Shown: positions 4,182-10,729 of the stretch, piece by piece
Layout: each line of letters opens with the position of its first letter
Numbering within the stretch: position 1 is the stretch's first letter
DNA from: CAZJBP01 sp964544115
Lineage (GTDB): Bacteria > Verrucomicrobiota > Kiritimatiellia > UBA8416 > JADHWI01
Length of the DNA stretch: 10,729 nucleotides
NCBI GenBank assembly: GCA_964544115.1
Contig: CAZJBP010000127.1
Location: forward strand, 1 to 10,729
Reading direction: 5' to 3'
Notes under the pieces: model-generated
The model's input: only the letters and a program-made list of their open reading frames with translations
Told to the model about the DNA's origin: nothing
The model's database searches: none
Made by a program: the position numbers and the translations under genes

Positions 4182-6455
4182 GTGGCACGGGAGTCCTACA
4201 GTCTTGACCTGGCGAAGGCGCTGAGGCAGCGGATCCGGGAGGCCGGCCTGTTGGCGCCGTTCCGGCCCTCGCGCCATGAGGAGGGCGACGTCCTCGACCT
4301 GCCGTTCACCACCGTGTGGCCCGAGGTGGAGGGCCGCGGCCGGTTCCGCATCGAGCGCTACGTCGGCGGCGGCTTTGCCGGCCAGGTGTACCGGTGCGTC
4401 GTGGAGTCGCTAGACCTGCCGGCCGAAGGGGCGCAGTGCGGGCTGCGGGCCGGTATGCGGTGCGCGGTGAAGGTGATGCGCCCGGCCAGCCGGTTTGCAA
4501 CGACCTTCCGGGGCGCCCTCTACCGGATCGGGTTCCAGGCGCCGTTCAGCGCGGAGGTCCTGGCGTCGGCCTCCCGCGCGGGCCTGCTGTGGCAGAAGGC
4601 GGCCCGGGCCGGAGCCGCCATCGAGTTTGACGACGCGGCCGCAGTCACGGACGTCTTCGCCTCGTTCTTCGACGCCGACATCGGCGCGCACGGTGAGATC
4701 CGGGAGTGGGTGGAGGGGCGGGTCTGGAGGCTCGAATCCGACACGCACCCCGCGCGGCGCCGCGACTGGCGCCAGGTCGACCCCCGCGCGACCGGCAGCC
4801 CCGAGTTCGTGGCCAAGCGCCAGTTCATGCATCGCTTCGTGCGCCTCCTGCATGCCATCGGGGCGCCGGAGCTGGCGCGGCAGTACGAGTGGTGGACGAT
4901 GAAGAGCCAGCCCAACGTGCTCAAGCGGGCGGGGTTCGACGGCGACCCGGCGCGCGGCCTGTGCGCCGTGGACTTCCGCGCGGGGCTGGTCCTGCTGCCG
5001 TTCCTCCCGATGAGCCCCCGCGACGTGGGCCTGATCTTCGAGGGCCTGTTCCGCGGGTCGCTCGTCCAGTTCGACCGCGGGGACTTCGGCGCGCTGCGCC
5101 GCTATGCCGCGGCCCATCCGGAGGTGTTCGCCCCGCTGGCCCCCATGATCGACGCGCTCGAGGGCTATGACCGCGCGTACCGTCGCTCCCTGCCGGACCT
5201 GTCGCACCAGGGGCTGCGCCTCCTGGTGGATGGCCGCCTGCGGACGGATGTCCGCCGCGGGCTCGCCGCCGGCTACGTCTGCGCCGGACTGGCATCGCCC
5301 TCGTTCGCGCAGCGCCTGTCGGACCACCCTCTGCGGTTCGCTGCGTTCTGGGCCCTGGGTTGCGTTCCTCTGCTTGGAAACCTGCTGCGCCGGCTGTGGG
5401 CGGTGCCCGCCTATCGCGCGCACTGGGGCCGCCTGCTGACCGACGCGCGCTATTTCGGTGCCGTGCGCCGGGTGGGCGTGTGGACGCGCCTGATCGGCTG
5501 GCTGCGCGCCGGGCGCTGCGGCGAGGCGCGCGCCGGCTGGCTGGCCGAGCGGCCGATGATGTTCTGGCTGACGCGGCTGACGCTCGGCCTGCTCCCCATC
5601 GGCCTGCACCGCGCCCTGGCGGAGCCCTCCTACGCCCTCGCCCGCCTCTCCGCGGGATGGGGCTTCGTCCGCTCGTTCTATGCGGACGCCGACTTCCGTG
5701 AGCGCTGGCTGACCGACATCGTGGAGCAGAGCCACGCCGAGGGCGCCCTCGACGATACCGCCCGCGACGCCATCCTCGCGCAGGCCCGCGATCCCTTCAT
5801 CGCCAAGTACCTCAAGTGCCTCGCCGTCCACTTCGCCACGCTGCCGGTCTCGGAAATCACCTATGCCATGGTGAGCGGCCTGGCGGTCGGGGTGGCCCTG
5901 GCGTCGGGCCGGGGATGGACCGTGGCGGGCACCTGGGTGGCAACCGCCATCGCGGCGTTCGTGAGTTTTCCGATTTCGCCGGGCTCGCTCTGCCGCGGCA
6001 CCTACGTGGTGTTCCTGATGGTGCGCGAGCGTGAGGTCCGCAACTACGCCGTGGCCGCCTCGCTGTCCTTCCTCAAGATCGTCGGCTACCTCGCGTTTCC
6101 CATCCAGATGGCCGCCACCTACCCGGCGATGGCGCAGTTCCTGGCCGGCCGCTGGGCCGAGGGCACGGTGCATCTGGTGCCGGTGTTCGGCGAAAGCGGG
6201 GCGCTGCTGGAACACATGGTGTTCGACCTGTTCTTCAACCGCACCCGGATCCTCGGCGCGCGCATTTCCCGGCATCTGCCCGTGCTGCTGACCACGTGGA
6301 TGGCGCTGGGCCTCGGCGGGCTGCTGCTGGCCTACGGCCTGACCGGCGGCGGCTGGGGCCTGCACGCAACCGTCGACCGGTGGCTGCTCGTGATCTGCGC
6401 CTTCGTCCTGCCGCGCATGGTGCTCTATCCGCTGCTCCACCGTCGCCGGACGTGA
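4182..6455 (+). CDS. Large membrane protein with a kinase-like N-terminal domain of uncertain activity
   Basis: I do not recognise the family of this 757-residue protein. The N-terminal half resembles a protein kinase-like fold: YVGGGFAGQVYR (60-71) looks like a glycine-rich ATP loop, and CAVKVM (94-99, K97) like the ATP-binding lysine strand. SQPNVLKR (242-249) followed by CAVDFRAGL (261-269) mimics the '..N-(I/V)-L ... DFG' catalytic and metal loops. However, no Asp occupies the HRD/HxD position before N245, and DFG reads DFR (264-266). It may therefore be a pseudokinase or a divergent atypical kinase. The C-terminal half has hydrophobic segments near 385-405, 458-478, 546-574, 580-600, 622-645, 700-720 and 732-750, with a cytoplasm-like loop rich in Arg and acidic residues between. 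The GTG start at 4182 has a GGGGGAGA site about ten bases upstream and lies three bases after the stop of the release-factor-like gene, so the two are almost certainly cotranscribed. GC-rich codon use matches its neighbours. The open frame is beyond doubt; the function is not known. Confidence 0.9.
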   Translation: MARESYSLDLAKALRQRIREAGLLAPFRPSRHEEGDVLDLPFTTVWPEVEGRGRFRIERYVGGGFAGQVYRCVVESLDLPAEGAQCGLRAGMRCAVKVMRPASRFATTFRGALYRIGFQAPFSAEVLASASRAGLLWQKAARAGAAIEFDDAAAVTDVFASFFDADIGAHGEIREWVEGRVWRLESDTHPARRRDWRQVDPRATGSPEFVAKRQFMHRFVRLLHAIGAPELARQYEWWTMKSQPNVLKRAGFDGDPARGLCAVDFRAGLVLLPFLPMSPRDVGLIFEGLFRGSLVQFDRGDFGALRRYAAAHPEVFAPLAPMIDALEGYDRAYRRSLPDLSHQGLRLLVDGRLRTDVRRGLAAGYVCAGLASPSFAQRLSDHPLRFAAFWALGCVPLLGNLLRRLWAVPAYRAHWGRLLTDARYFGAVRRVGVWTRLIGWLRAGRCGEARAGWLAERPMMFWLTRLTLGLLPIGLHRALAEPSYALARLSAGWGFVRSFYADADFRERWLTDIVEQSHAEGALDDTARDAILAQARDPFIAKYLKCLAVHFATLPVSEITYAMVSGLAVGVALASGRGWTVAGTWVATAIAAFVSFPISPGSLCRGTYVVFLMVREREVRNYAVAASLSFLKIVGYLAFPIQMAATYPAMAQFLAGRWAEGTVHLVPVFGESGALLEHMVFDLFFNRTRILGARISRHLPVLLTTWMALGLGGLLLAYGLTGGGWGLHATVDRWLLVICAFVLPRMVLYPLLHRRRT

Positions 6456-6487
6456 CCGCCGGGCGCACGCTGCCGAAGGGAGGCGAG

Positions 6488-6847
6488 ATGCGTCCGGAGC
6501 TGCACCCGTTCCTGATTCACTGCAGCCAGATGGCGTACAGCGAGAAGTTCATGCGGTCATTCGTCCGGGCCAACGAACTCTTTGGCGATCTTCCGACCGT
6601 GTCCCTCTCCGGTGCGCCGGCGGATGGCCCTGCGGGCTCGGGTTCCGCCTCGACCGCTTCAGGCATGGTGGAGGAGTTGGCCGGAACGGAACGGGCGCTC
6701 TTTGTGGGCCTTGAAAAAGTGCGCGCGTGGCGTGAAGCCAATACCCTTGCGGTGGGAATCCGGTTCTCGCGGCCGCTGACCGGGCGCAGGTTCGGTCCGC
6801 CGCAGCGTCACGGGTCCCGGCCTCAACCCTCACCCTTCGTGTGTTAA
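6488..6847 (+). CDS. Hypothetical small protein (119 aa), doubtful
   Basis: The ATG at 6488 has a good Shine-Dalgarno (AGGGAGG, about five bases upstream) and lies 32 bases after the previous stop, in the same direction. The first ~35 residues (starting MRPELHPFLIHCSQ) look like a normal soluble, mixed-composition start. From about residue 40 the sequence turns low-complexity (Ala/Gly/Ser/Pro). It then gives one short plausible helix (EELAGTERALFVGLEKVRAW, 60-79) and ends in an Arg/Pro-rich tail typical of read-through of non-coding GC-rich DNA. No known domain is visible. It could be a small gene, the front of a decayed one, or an accidental frame; it separates the kinase-like pair from the metal operon. 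Confidence 0.35.
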   Translation: MRPELHPFLIHCSQMAYSEKFMRSFVRANELFGDLPTVSLSGAPADGPAGSGSASTASGMVEELAGTERALFVGLEKVRAWREANTLAVGIRFSRPLTGRRFGPPQRHGSRPQPSPFVC

Positions 6848-7013
6848 ACCCGTGGGAGTAGGGTGTTACCGCATGTGCGCCGGGCCAACTTTCTGGGAAT
6901 CATTATGGGGCGGCGGCCTGTTTCTCACATCGTGCGACTATTCTGCGAGGGATTCCGCGAAGGACGACGTTTACCCTGTGGAGAGGCAAACCACTGAAAC
7001 AGGGGAAAAGACA

Positions 7014-7376
7014 ATGAAGATGACATGGAGCGTTGCGGGTGTGGCATTGGTGATGATGGCGGGCGGGATGGTTCGGGGGCAGGAGGCCCTGGGTGCTGGA
7101 CAGGCGGCGGACGCGCAGGCGGCGAAGAAGCAGACGGTCTGCCCCGTCATGGGCGGCGAAGTGAACACGAGCATCTTTGCGGACGCCAACGGCAAGCGCG
7201 TCTACTTCTGCTGCAACGGTTGCCCGGCGGCCTTCAAGAAGGATCCTGCGAAGTACATCGCCAAGCTGGAGAAGGACGGGGTCACGCTGGACAAGGCGCC
7301 CGCGGCGGACGAGGCGACAAAGAAGCCGGCCCAGAATGGGCCCGCGGCGGCAACCGAAGGTGGCTGCTGCAAATAG
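7014..7376 (+). CDS. Secreted YHS/TRASH-type metal-binding protein
   Basis: This 120-residue protein opens with a signal peptide (~1-23, hydrophobic core SVAGVALVMMAGGMV, likely cut near VRG-QEA), so it is periplasmic or envelope-bound. Residues 41-81 form a YHS-type domain: CPVMGGEVN (43-51), then YFCCNGC (64-70) and a DPAKY end (77-81). C43, C66/C67 and C70, with M46, give the Cys pattern that binds Cu, Ag or other soft metals in YHS/TRASH domains. A low-complexity Ala/Pro/Lys linker ends in GGCCK, a second pair of cysteines (C118, C119). It is the first gene of the efflux cluster, 37 bases before the outer-membrane channel gene, and probably captures metal or passes it to the adaptor; that role is inferred from context. 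The start was chosen by the signal peptide and the AGGGGAAAAG site (7001-7010). The frame is open upstream to 6852, but that extension would bury the signal peptide. No clear promoter or metal-regulator operator was found in 6848-7013. Confidence 0.9.
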   Translation: MKMTWSVAGVALVMMAGGMVRGQEALGAGQAADAQAAKKQTVCPVMGGEVNTSIFADANGKRVYFCCNGCPAAFKKDPAKYIAKLEKDGVTLDKAPAADEATKKPAQNGPAAATEGGCCK

Positions 7377-7413
7377 AGCGCGGCCGTCGGATGTTCCAGG
7401 GGAGGCGGACGCC

Positions 7414-8745
7414 ATGGAGACGCAACGAAACGGAGGCGCAGGAAGCCGCTGCCGCCCTTGGCCTGCGCTGGGCCTAGCCGTTTGCGTCGGGTTGTTGGCG
7501 GGATCCGGGACCTCACAGGCTCAGGCTCCGGCAGGGACGTCGGCCGCCCCGGAGCTCACTCTCAACGCGGTTGTGGAGATTGCGGTTCGTGAGAACCCCG
7601 ACCTGAAGAGCCTGCGCGCCAAGTGGGAGGCGATGCAGGAGCGCCCGGCGCAGGCCGGGACCCTGGCCAACCCGATGTTGACCTACAGCGGCATGGACGC
7701 AACGGGCGGCGGCTCGTGGCCCGACACCAATGAGAAGCGCGTGATGGTGCAGCAGGAGTTTCCCTGGTTCGGCAAGCGCGCGCTGCGGGAGGGGGTTGCC
7801 GCCAAGGACGCGGAGGCCATGAAGCTGGAGCTCGACGCCATGACCCGCGACGTGGTGATGCGGGTCAAGGAGCGCTACTACGAACTTCATGCCGTGCAAC
7901 AGGTGATCGCCATTACAGGGGAAGAGGAAGAGGTCGTGCGGCGTGTCGAGCGCACGGCCGAGTCGATGTACGCCGTGGGGGCGCGAGAGCAGGTGGATGT
8001 GCTCAAGGCGCAGGCGGAGATCACCCTGCTGAAGCAGAAGCTCGTGGATCTCCAGGCGCAGGAGGCCACCCTCCACGCCAGGCTGAACACGCTGATGAAC
8101 CGCGGCGCGGCCCTCCCGCTGGGCGCGGCCGTCACCCCGCCGGAGCCCGCGGTCGGCGGCAGCGCAGAGGCCCGCTTGGCGCTTGCGGCCGCAGGGCGGC
8201 CCGAGGTCCTGGCGGCGCAAGCGCAGGTCGAGCGGTACGAGCTGGAACGGAAGCTGATGGCGAAGGAGTCCGTGCCGGACTACAAGCTCGGCCTCGAGTA
8301 CCGCGACGTCGGCGACAGCGATGACATGGTGATGTTCACCGTCAGCGTAGACCTGCCGCTGTGGCGGTCGAAATACCGCTCCGGCGTACGGGAAGCGGAA
8401 AAGATGCGCGACTCCAGCGAGGCGGCGCGAGAGGTCGCGGAGCGGCAAAGCGATCTCGACGTGCAGGTGGCCGCCCTCAATCTCCAGGCCGCCCGGAGGA
8501 CGCTCACGCTCTACCGTTCCGAGCTCATTCCCCAGGCCGAGGCGCGCTTCAGCGCCAGCGAGGCCGGCTACCGGACGGGCAAAGTGGATTTCATGGACCT
8601 GCTCGAAAGCGAGCGGTTCCTGCTGGGCGCGAAAACCATGGCCGCGATGGCGGAGGGCATGGTGGGCATGCAGGCTGCGCGGCTGGAGTGGGCATCGGGG
8701 GTTGACGCTGCGGGTGAAACCGCCGGCGTGACCGGGAGGAAGTAG
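7414..8745 (+). CDS. cusC: Outer membrane efflux channel, CusC/TolC family
   Basis: This 443-residue protein is the outer-membrane partner of the RND pump. A signal peptide (~1-37, core ALGLAVCVGLLAGSG, ending SQAQA) is followed by two repeats of the outer membrane efflux protein domain. Repeat one includes NAVVEIAVRENPDLKSLRAK (51-70) and the QQEFPWFGKRAL segment (113-124), typical of CusC/CzcC-like proteins. Repeat two includes LAAAGRPEVLAAQAQVERYE and VSVDLPLWRSKYRSGVREAE, then long amphipathic helices that build the periplasmic tunnel. Channels of this family are trimers joining outer membrane to adaptor and pump, letting ions leave the cell without re-entering the periplasm. The ATG at 7414 has AGGGGAGG eight bases upstream and gives a proper signal peptide; earlier in-frame ATGs would overlap the YHS gene. 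The stop is one base before the adaptor's start, and the adaptor's Shine-Dalgarno lies inside this gene's end, implying coupled translation. The substrate class is inferred from the pump and adaptor. Confidence 0.92.
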   Translation: METQRNGGAGSRCRPWPALGLAVCVGLLAGSGTSQAQAPAGTSAAPELTLNAVVEIAVRENPDLKSLRAKWEAMQERPAQAGTLANPMLTYSGMDATGGGSWPDTNEKRVMVQQEFPWFGKRALREGVAAKDAEAMKLELDAMTRDVVMRVKERYYELHAVQQVIAITGEEEEVVRRVERTAESMYAVGAREQVDVLKAQAEITLLKQKLVDLQAQEATLHARLNTLMNRGAALPLGAAVTPPEPAVGGSAEARLALAAAGRPEVLAAQAQVERYELERKLMAKESVPDYKLGLEYRDVGDSDDMVMFTVSVDLPLWRSKYRSGVREAEKMRDSSEAAREVAERQSDLDVQVAALNLQAARRTLTLYRSELIPQAEARFSASEAGYRTGKVDFMDLLESERFLLGAKTMAAMAEGMVGMQAARLEWASGVDAAGETAGVTGRK

Positions 8746-8746
8746 C

Positions 8747-10378
8747 ATGAAGAAGAAAGCCGCCTTCGCCTTGGGGGTGGGCCTGGTGGCCGGCCTCATC
8801 GTCGGCAGAGGTTGCGGGCTGCGGCCAAAGGACCGGACGGGAATCGAAGACACGCGCGGTGGCCAGGCGGAAACCCAGGCGGAAACCTGGACCTGCTCGA
8901 TGCACCCCCAGATCCGCCTGCCCAGGCCGGGGAAGTGCCCGATCTGCGAGATGCCCCTTATTGTCGCGGCAACCGCGCAAACCGGTTCGGGAGGAGAACC
9001 CATGCTCCAGCTCTCTGATCACGCCCTGGCGATGGCGAGCGTGGAGACCACGCCGGTGACCAGGCGGAAGCTTTCCCGAGAACTGCGGGCGGTCGGGAAG
9101 ATTCAATACAGCGAGTCGGCGCTGGCAACAATCACCGCGCGCATCGATGGCTACGCCGAACGTCTGTTCGTCGACTTCACTGGCGTCGAAATCAAAGCCG
9201 GTGACCACCTTGCCGAAGTTTACAGCCCTGAGTTGCTTGTCGCCCAGCAGGAATTGCTGATCGCCCTTCGAAGTGGCGCGGCCGGACAGGTCGTGCCGCT
9301 GGCAGAGATGGCCAAAGTCAAACTGCAGCGATGGGGCCTCACCAAGGACCAGATCGCCGGATTGGTCGAGAAGAACGCCATCACCGACCGCATCACGCTA
9401 TACTCGCCCATTCAGGGCACGGTCATCGAGAAGTCGATCGTGCAGAACAGCGCGTTCAAGGCCGGCGATGCGCTCTACCGCGTCGCCAATCTCGACACCG
9501 TGTGGGTGTACCTCGACATCTACGAGGTTGACCTCCCATGGGTCCGCTACGGGCAACGGGTGGAAATTGCCACCGAGGCCATCCCGGGGCGCCTGTTCGA
9601 CGGACGGGTCACGTTCGTGCAGCCCATCGTGAGTGAGGATACCCGCACCGTTCGGATCCCGGTCCATGTGGAGAATAGGGACCATGCACTCAAACCAGGT
9701 ATGTTCGTGAGCGCGGTGATCCGGTCGGAGCTGGCCAGCGACGGCCGGGCCGCGCCCACGGGCGTCGAGGGCAAGTTCTCCTGTCCGATGCACCCGGAGG
9801 TGCTCATCGATCACGCCGGCAAGTGCCCGGCCTGCGGAATGCCGCTGGAACGGATTCCCGGGCTGGAGCGGGCCGTTGCCAAGCATGATGCCCACGCCGA
9901 ACATGCCGCCCCGCCCGCCACCGCCGCATCGGCCAAGTATTTCTGCACCATGAAGTGCGAGGGCGAAAAGACCTATGACAAGGCGGGCAATTGTCCTGTC
10001 TGCAACATGAAACTGCAGCCGGTACCGGCTGCAGCGCCCGAAGCCGGAGATGGGCTGCTCGCGGTGCCGGCTAGTGCGGTGCTCGACAGCGGGACACGGC
10101 GGATTGTTTACGTCGAGACCTCCCGCGGATTGTTCGAGGCGCGCGAGGTCGTTCTGGGACCTCGCACGTCCGAGTTCTTCCCGGTGCTCAAAGGCGTGGC
10201 CGAAGGCGAGCGCGTGGTGACCCGCGGTGGATTCCTCATCGACAGCCAGTTCCAGATCTCTGGGCACCCGAGCCTGTTCTATCCGGGCGGCCTGATGGCC
10301 GCACAGACGAATTCAGCCGACGGAGGGAGCGCCGCCGCGGCATTGCCTGGCGGCGGCGCGATCCGGCACCTGCACTGA
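8747..10378 (+). CDS. cusB: CusB-like periplasmic adaptor with three heavy-metal-binding modules
   Basis: This 543-residue membrane fusion protein links the RND pump to the outer-membrane channel. An N-terminal hydrophobic segment (5-20) anchors or exports it. The core has the usual barrel-sandwich halves (ITARIDGYAERLFVDFTGVE, 129-148, and YSPIQGTVIEKSIVQNSAFK, 219-238) around a short helical hairpin (~165-210). A beta-barrel (~250-330) and a membrane-proximal part (~435-510) follow. Three Cys/Met-rich modules are added. Module 1, before the core: C50, M52, H53, C64, C67, M69. Module 2: C346, M348, H349, C360, C363, M365. Module 3: C400, M402, C404, C416, C419, M421, with MKC in place of MHP. 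Modules 2 and 3 sit between beta-barrel and membrane-proximal domain, joined by a His-rich linker (H380, H383, H386). CusB-type adaptors bind Cu(I)/Ag(I) and pass it to the pump; the extra modules suggest greater capture capacity. The ATG at 8747 follows GGGAGGA (8734-8740). Cys23 lacks a convincing lipobox. Confidence 0.94.
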   Translation: MKKKAAFALGVGLVAGLIVGRGCGLRPKDRTGIEDTRGGQAETQAETWTCSMHPQIRLPRPGKCPICEMPLIVAATAQTGSGGEPMLQLSDHALAMASVETTPVTRRKLSRELRAVGKIQYSESALATITARIDGYAERLFVDFTGVEIKAGDHLAEVYSPELLVAQQELLIALRSGAAGQVVPLAEMAKVKLQRWGLTKDQIAGLVEKNAITDRITLYSPIQGTVIEKSIVQNSAFKAGDALYRVANLDTVWVYLDIYEVDLPWVRYGQRVEIATEAIPGRLFDGRVTFVQPIVSEDTRTVRIPVHVENRDHALKPGMFVSAVIRSELASDGRAAPTGVEGKFSCPMHPEVLIDHAGKCPACGMPLERIPGLERAVAKHDAHAEHAAPPATAASAKYFCTMKCEGEKTYDKAGNCPVCNMKLQPVPAAAPEAGDGLLAVPASAVLDSGTRRIVYVETSRGLFEAREVVLGPRTSEFFPVLKGVAEGERVVTRGGFLIDSQFQISGHPSLFYPGGLMAAQTNSADGGSAAAALPGGGAIRHLH

Positions 10379-10392
10379 GGGGACATGTGGAC

Positions 10393-10729
10393 ATGGTCAA
10401 CCTGCTCATACGCTGGTGCCTCAAGAACCCATTCCTGATGGTTCTCATCACCGCCGGGCTGTGCGTGGGCGGATACTTCGCCGTCGTGCGCACACCGGTT
10501 GACGCGATCCCGGACATCGGCGAGAAGCAGGTCATCGTTTACGCTGACTGGCCGGGCCGCAGCCCGCAGGACGTGGACGACCAGGTCACGTTCCCTCTCA
10601 CAACCAGCCTGACGGGTACGCCTGGCGTGAAAGCGATCCGCTCGATGTCGGGCTTTGGCTTCTCGATGGTCTTTGTCATCTTCAAGGACAATGTGGACTA
10701 CTACTGGGCCCGCTCGCGCGTGCTGGAGC
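10393..10729 (+). CDS. cusA: CusA-like heavy-metal RND efflux pump, N-terminal part (cut by window end)
   Basis: The first 112 codons of an inner-membrane proton-driven RND pump; full members are about 1,030-1,050 residues. The sequence starts MVNLLIRWCLKNPFLM with the first transmembrane helix (~13-32). It continues with TPVDAIPDIGEKQVIV, PGRSPQDVDDQVTFPLTT, PGVKAIRSMSGFGFS and VFVIFKDNVDYYWARSRVLE, the start of the porter domain. DAIPDI, QVT(F/Y)PLTT and YWARSRVLE are typical of the CusA/CzcA (heavy-metal, HME-RND) family, and the YWARSRVLE form is shared with Cu(I)/Ag(I) CusA. The deciding Met triad of the porter domain lies beyond the window, so monovalent copper/silver is likely but not proven. 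The start at 10393 has GAGGGGA about nine bases upstream and lies 14 bases after the adaptor stop; a nearby ATG at 10385 is out of frame. It completes the YHS-channel-adaptor-pump operon. Confidence 0.95.
   Translation, partial: MVNLLIRWCLKNPFLMVLITAGLCVGGYFAVVRTPVDAIPDIGEKQVIVYADWPGRSPQDVDDQVTFPLTTSLTGTPGVKAIRSMSGFGFSMVFVIFKDNVDYYWARSRVLE

Noticed and set aside
3007..4224. 405-codon + frame over pheA and the release-factor-like gene
   Set aside because: It overlaps two recognisable genes and changes composition sharply between them; a shadow frame.
4410..6440. 676-codon open frame on the minus strand
   Set aside because: Mirror frame of the 757-residue gene in GC-rich DNA. Its product is Gln/His/Arg/Ala-rich without domains or ribosome site, while the + frame has membrane helices and kinase-like motifs.
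6831..6865. Possible terminator (caccct / agggtg) after the small ORF
   Set aside because: Only six pairs with a 23-base loop and no T-tract.
6852..7013. Upstream extension of the YHS protein
   Set aside because: Open and in frame, but it would place 54 residues before a normal signal peptide; the ATG at 7014 has its own ribosome site.
7513..9003. 496-codon minus-strand frame opposite the channel and adaptor genes
   Set aside because: It crosses two clear genes (CusC- and CusB-like) and has a His/Arg/Pro-rich composition typical of antisense frames.
1..10729. CRISPR array, insertion sequence, tRNA or phage genes
   Set aside because: No regularly spaced repeats, transposase-like frames, cloverleaf sequences or phage proteins were seen on either strand.

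Overview
The window runs from the 3' end of a ribosomal RNA operon into a group of GC-rich protein genes and ends inside a copper/silver-type RND efflux operon. It is clearly bacterial: a 23S-5S rRNA end, Shine-Dalgarno sites in front of almost every gene, and an envelope-spanning RND/adaptor/outer-membrane set that implies a Gram-negative double membrane. I cannot fix the lineage from sequence alone. The high GC, the dispersed intergenic repeat of a type I associate with environmental genomes, and the TPR-bearing glycosyltransferase would suit the PVC group (Kiritimatiellota/Verrucomicrobiota) or a similar lineage. That is a weak inference.

Layout. 1-330: end of 23S rRNA, 5S rRNA and a strong intrinsic terminator, all on +. 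426-2417 (-): a GT-C-fold membrane glycosyltransferase with a C-terminal TPR domain, facing the rRNA operon. 2418-2817: a 400-base intergenic stretch with a possible promoter, a hairpin beside the glycosyltransferase start, three 14-base tandem units, an 18-base perfect inverted repeat and a GAC microsatellite. 2818-3648 (-): prephenate dehydratase with a C-terminal ACT domain. 3649-3764: divergent control region. 3765-4178 (+): a small GGQ release-factor-like rescue protein resembling mitochondrial MTRFR (C12orf65). 4182-6455 (+): a 757-residue protein with a kinase-like N-terminal half whose catalytic loop looks degenerate, and a multi-pass membrane C-terminal half. 6488-6847 (+): a doubtful 119-codon ORF.

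7014-10729 (+): a compact metal-efflux operon. It encodes a secreted YHS/TRASH-type metal-binding protein, a CusC/TolC-like outer-membrane channel, a CusB-like periplasmic adaptor carrying three Cys/Met-rich metal-binding modules, and the start of a CusA-like RND pump cut by the window end. Together these would bind Cu(I)/Ag(I) in the periplasm and pump it across the outer membrane. No regulator or CusF-like chaperone is visible; the YHS protein and the adaptor's extra modules may do the capture step.

The parts I rate most interesting are the tightly coupled pair of MTRFR-like rescue factor and kinase-like membrane protein, and the three-module adaptor with a leading YHS protein.
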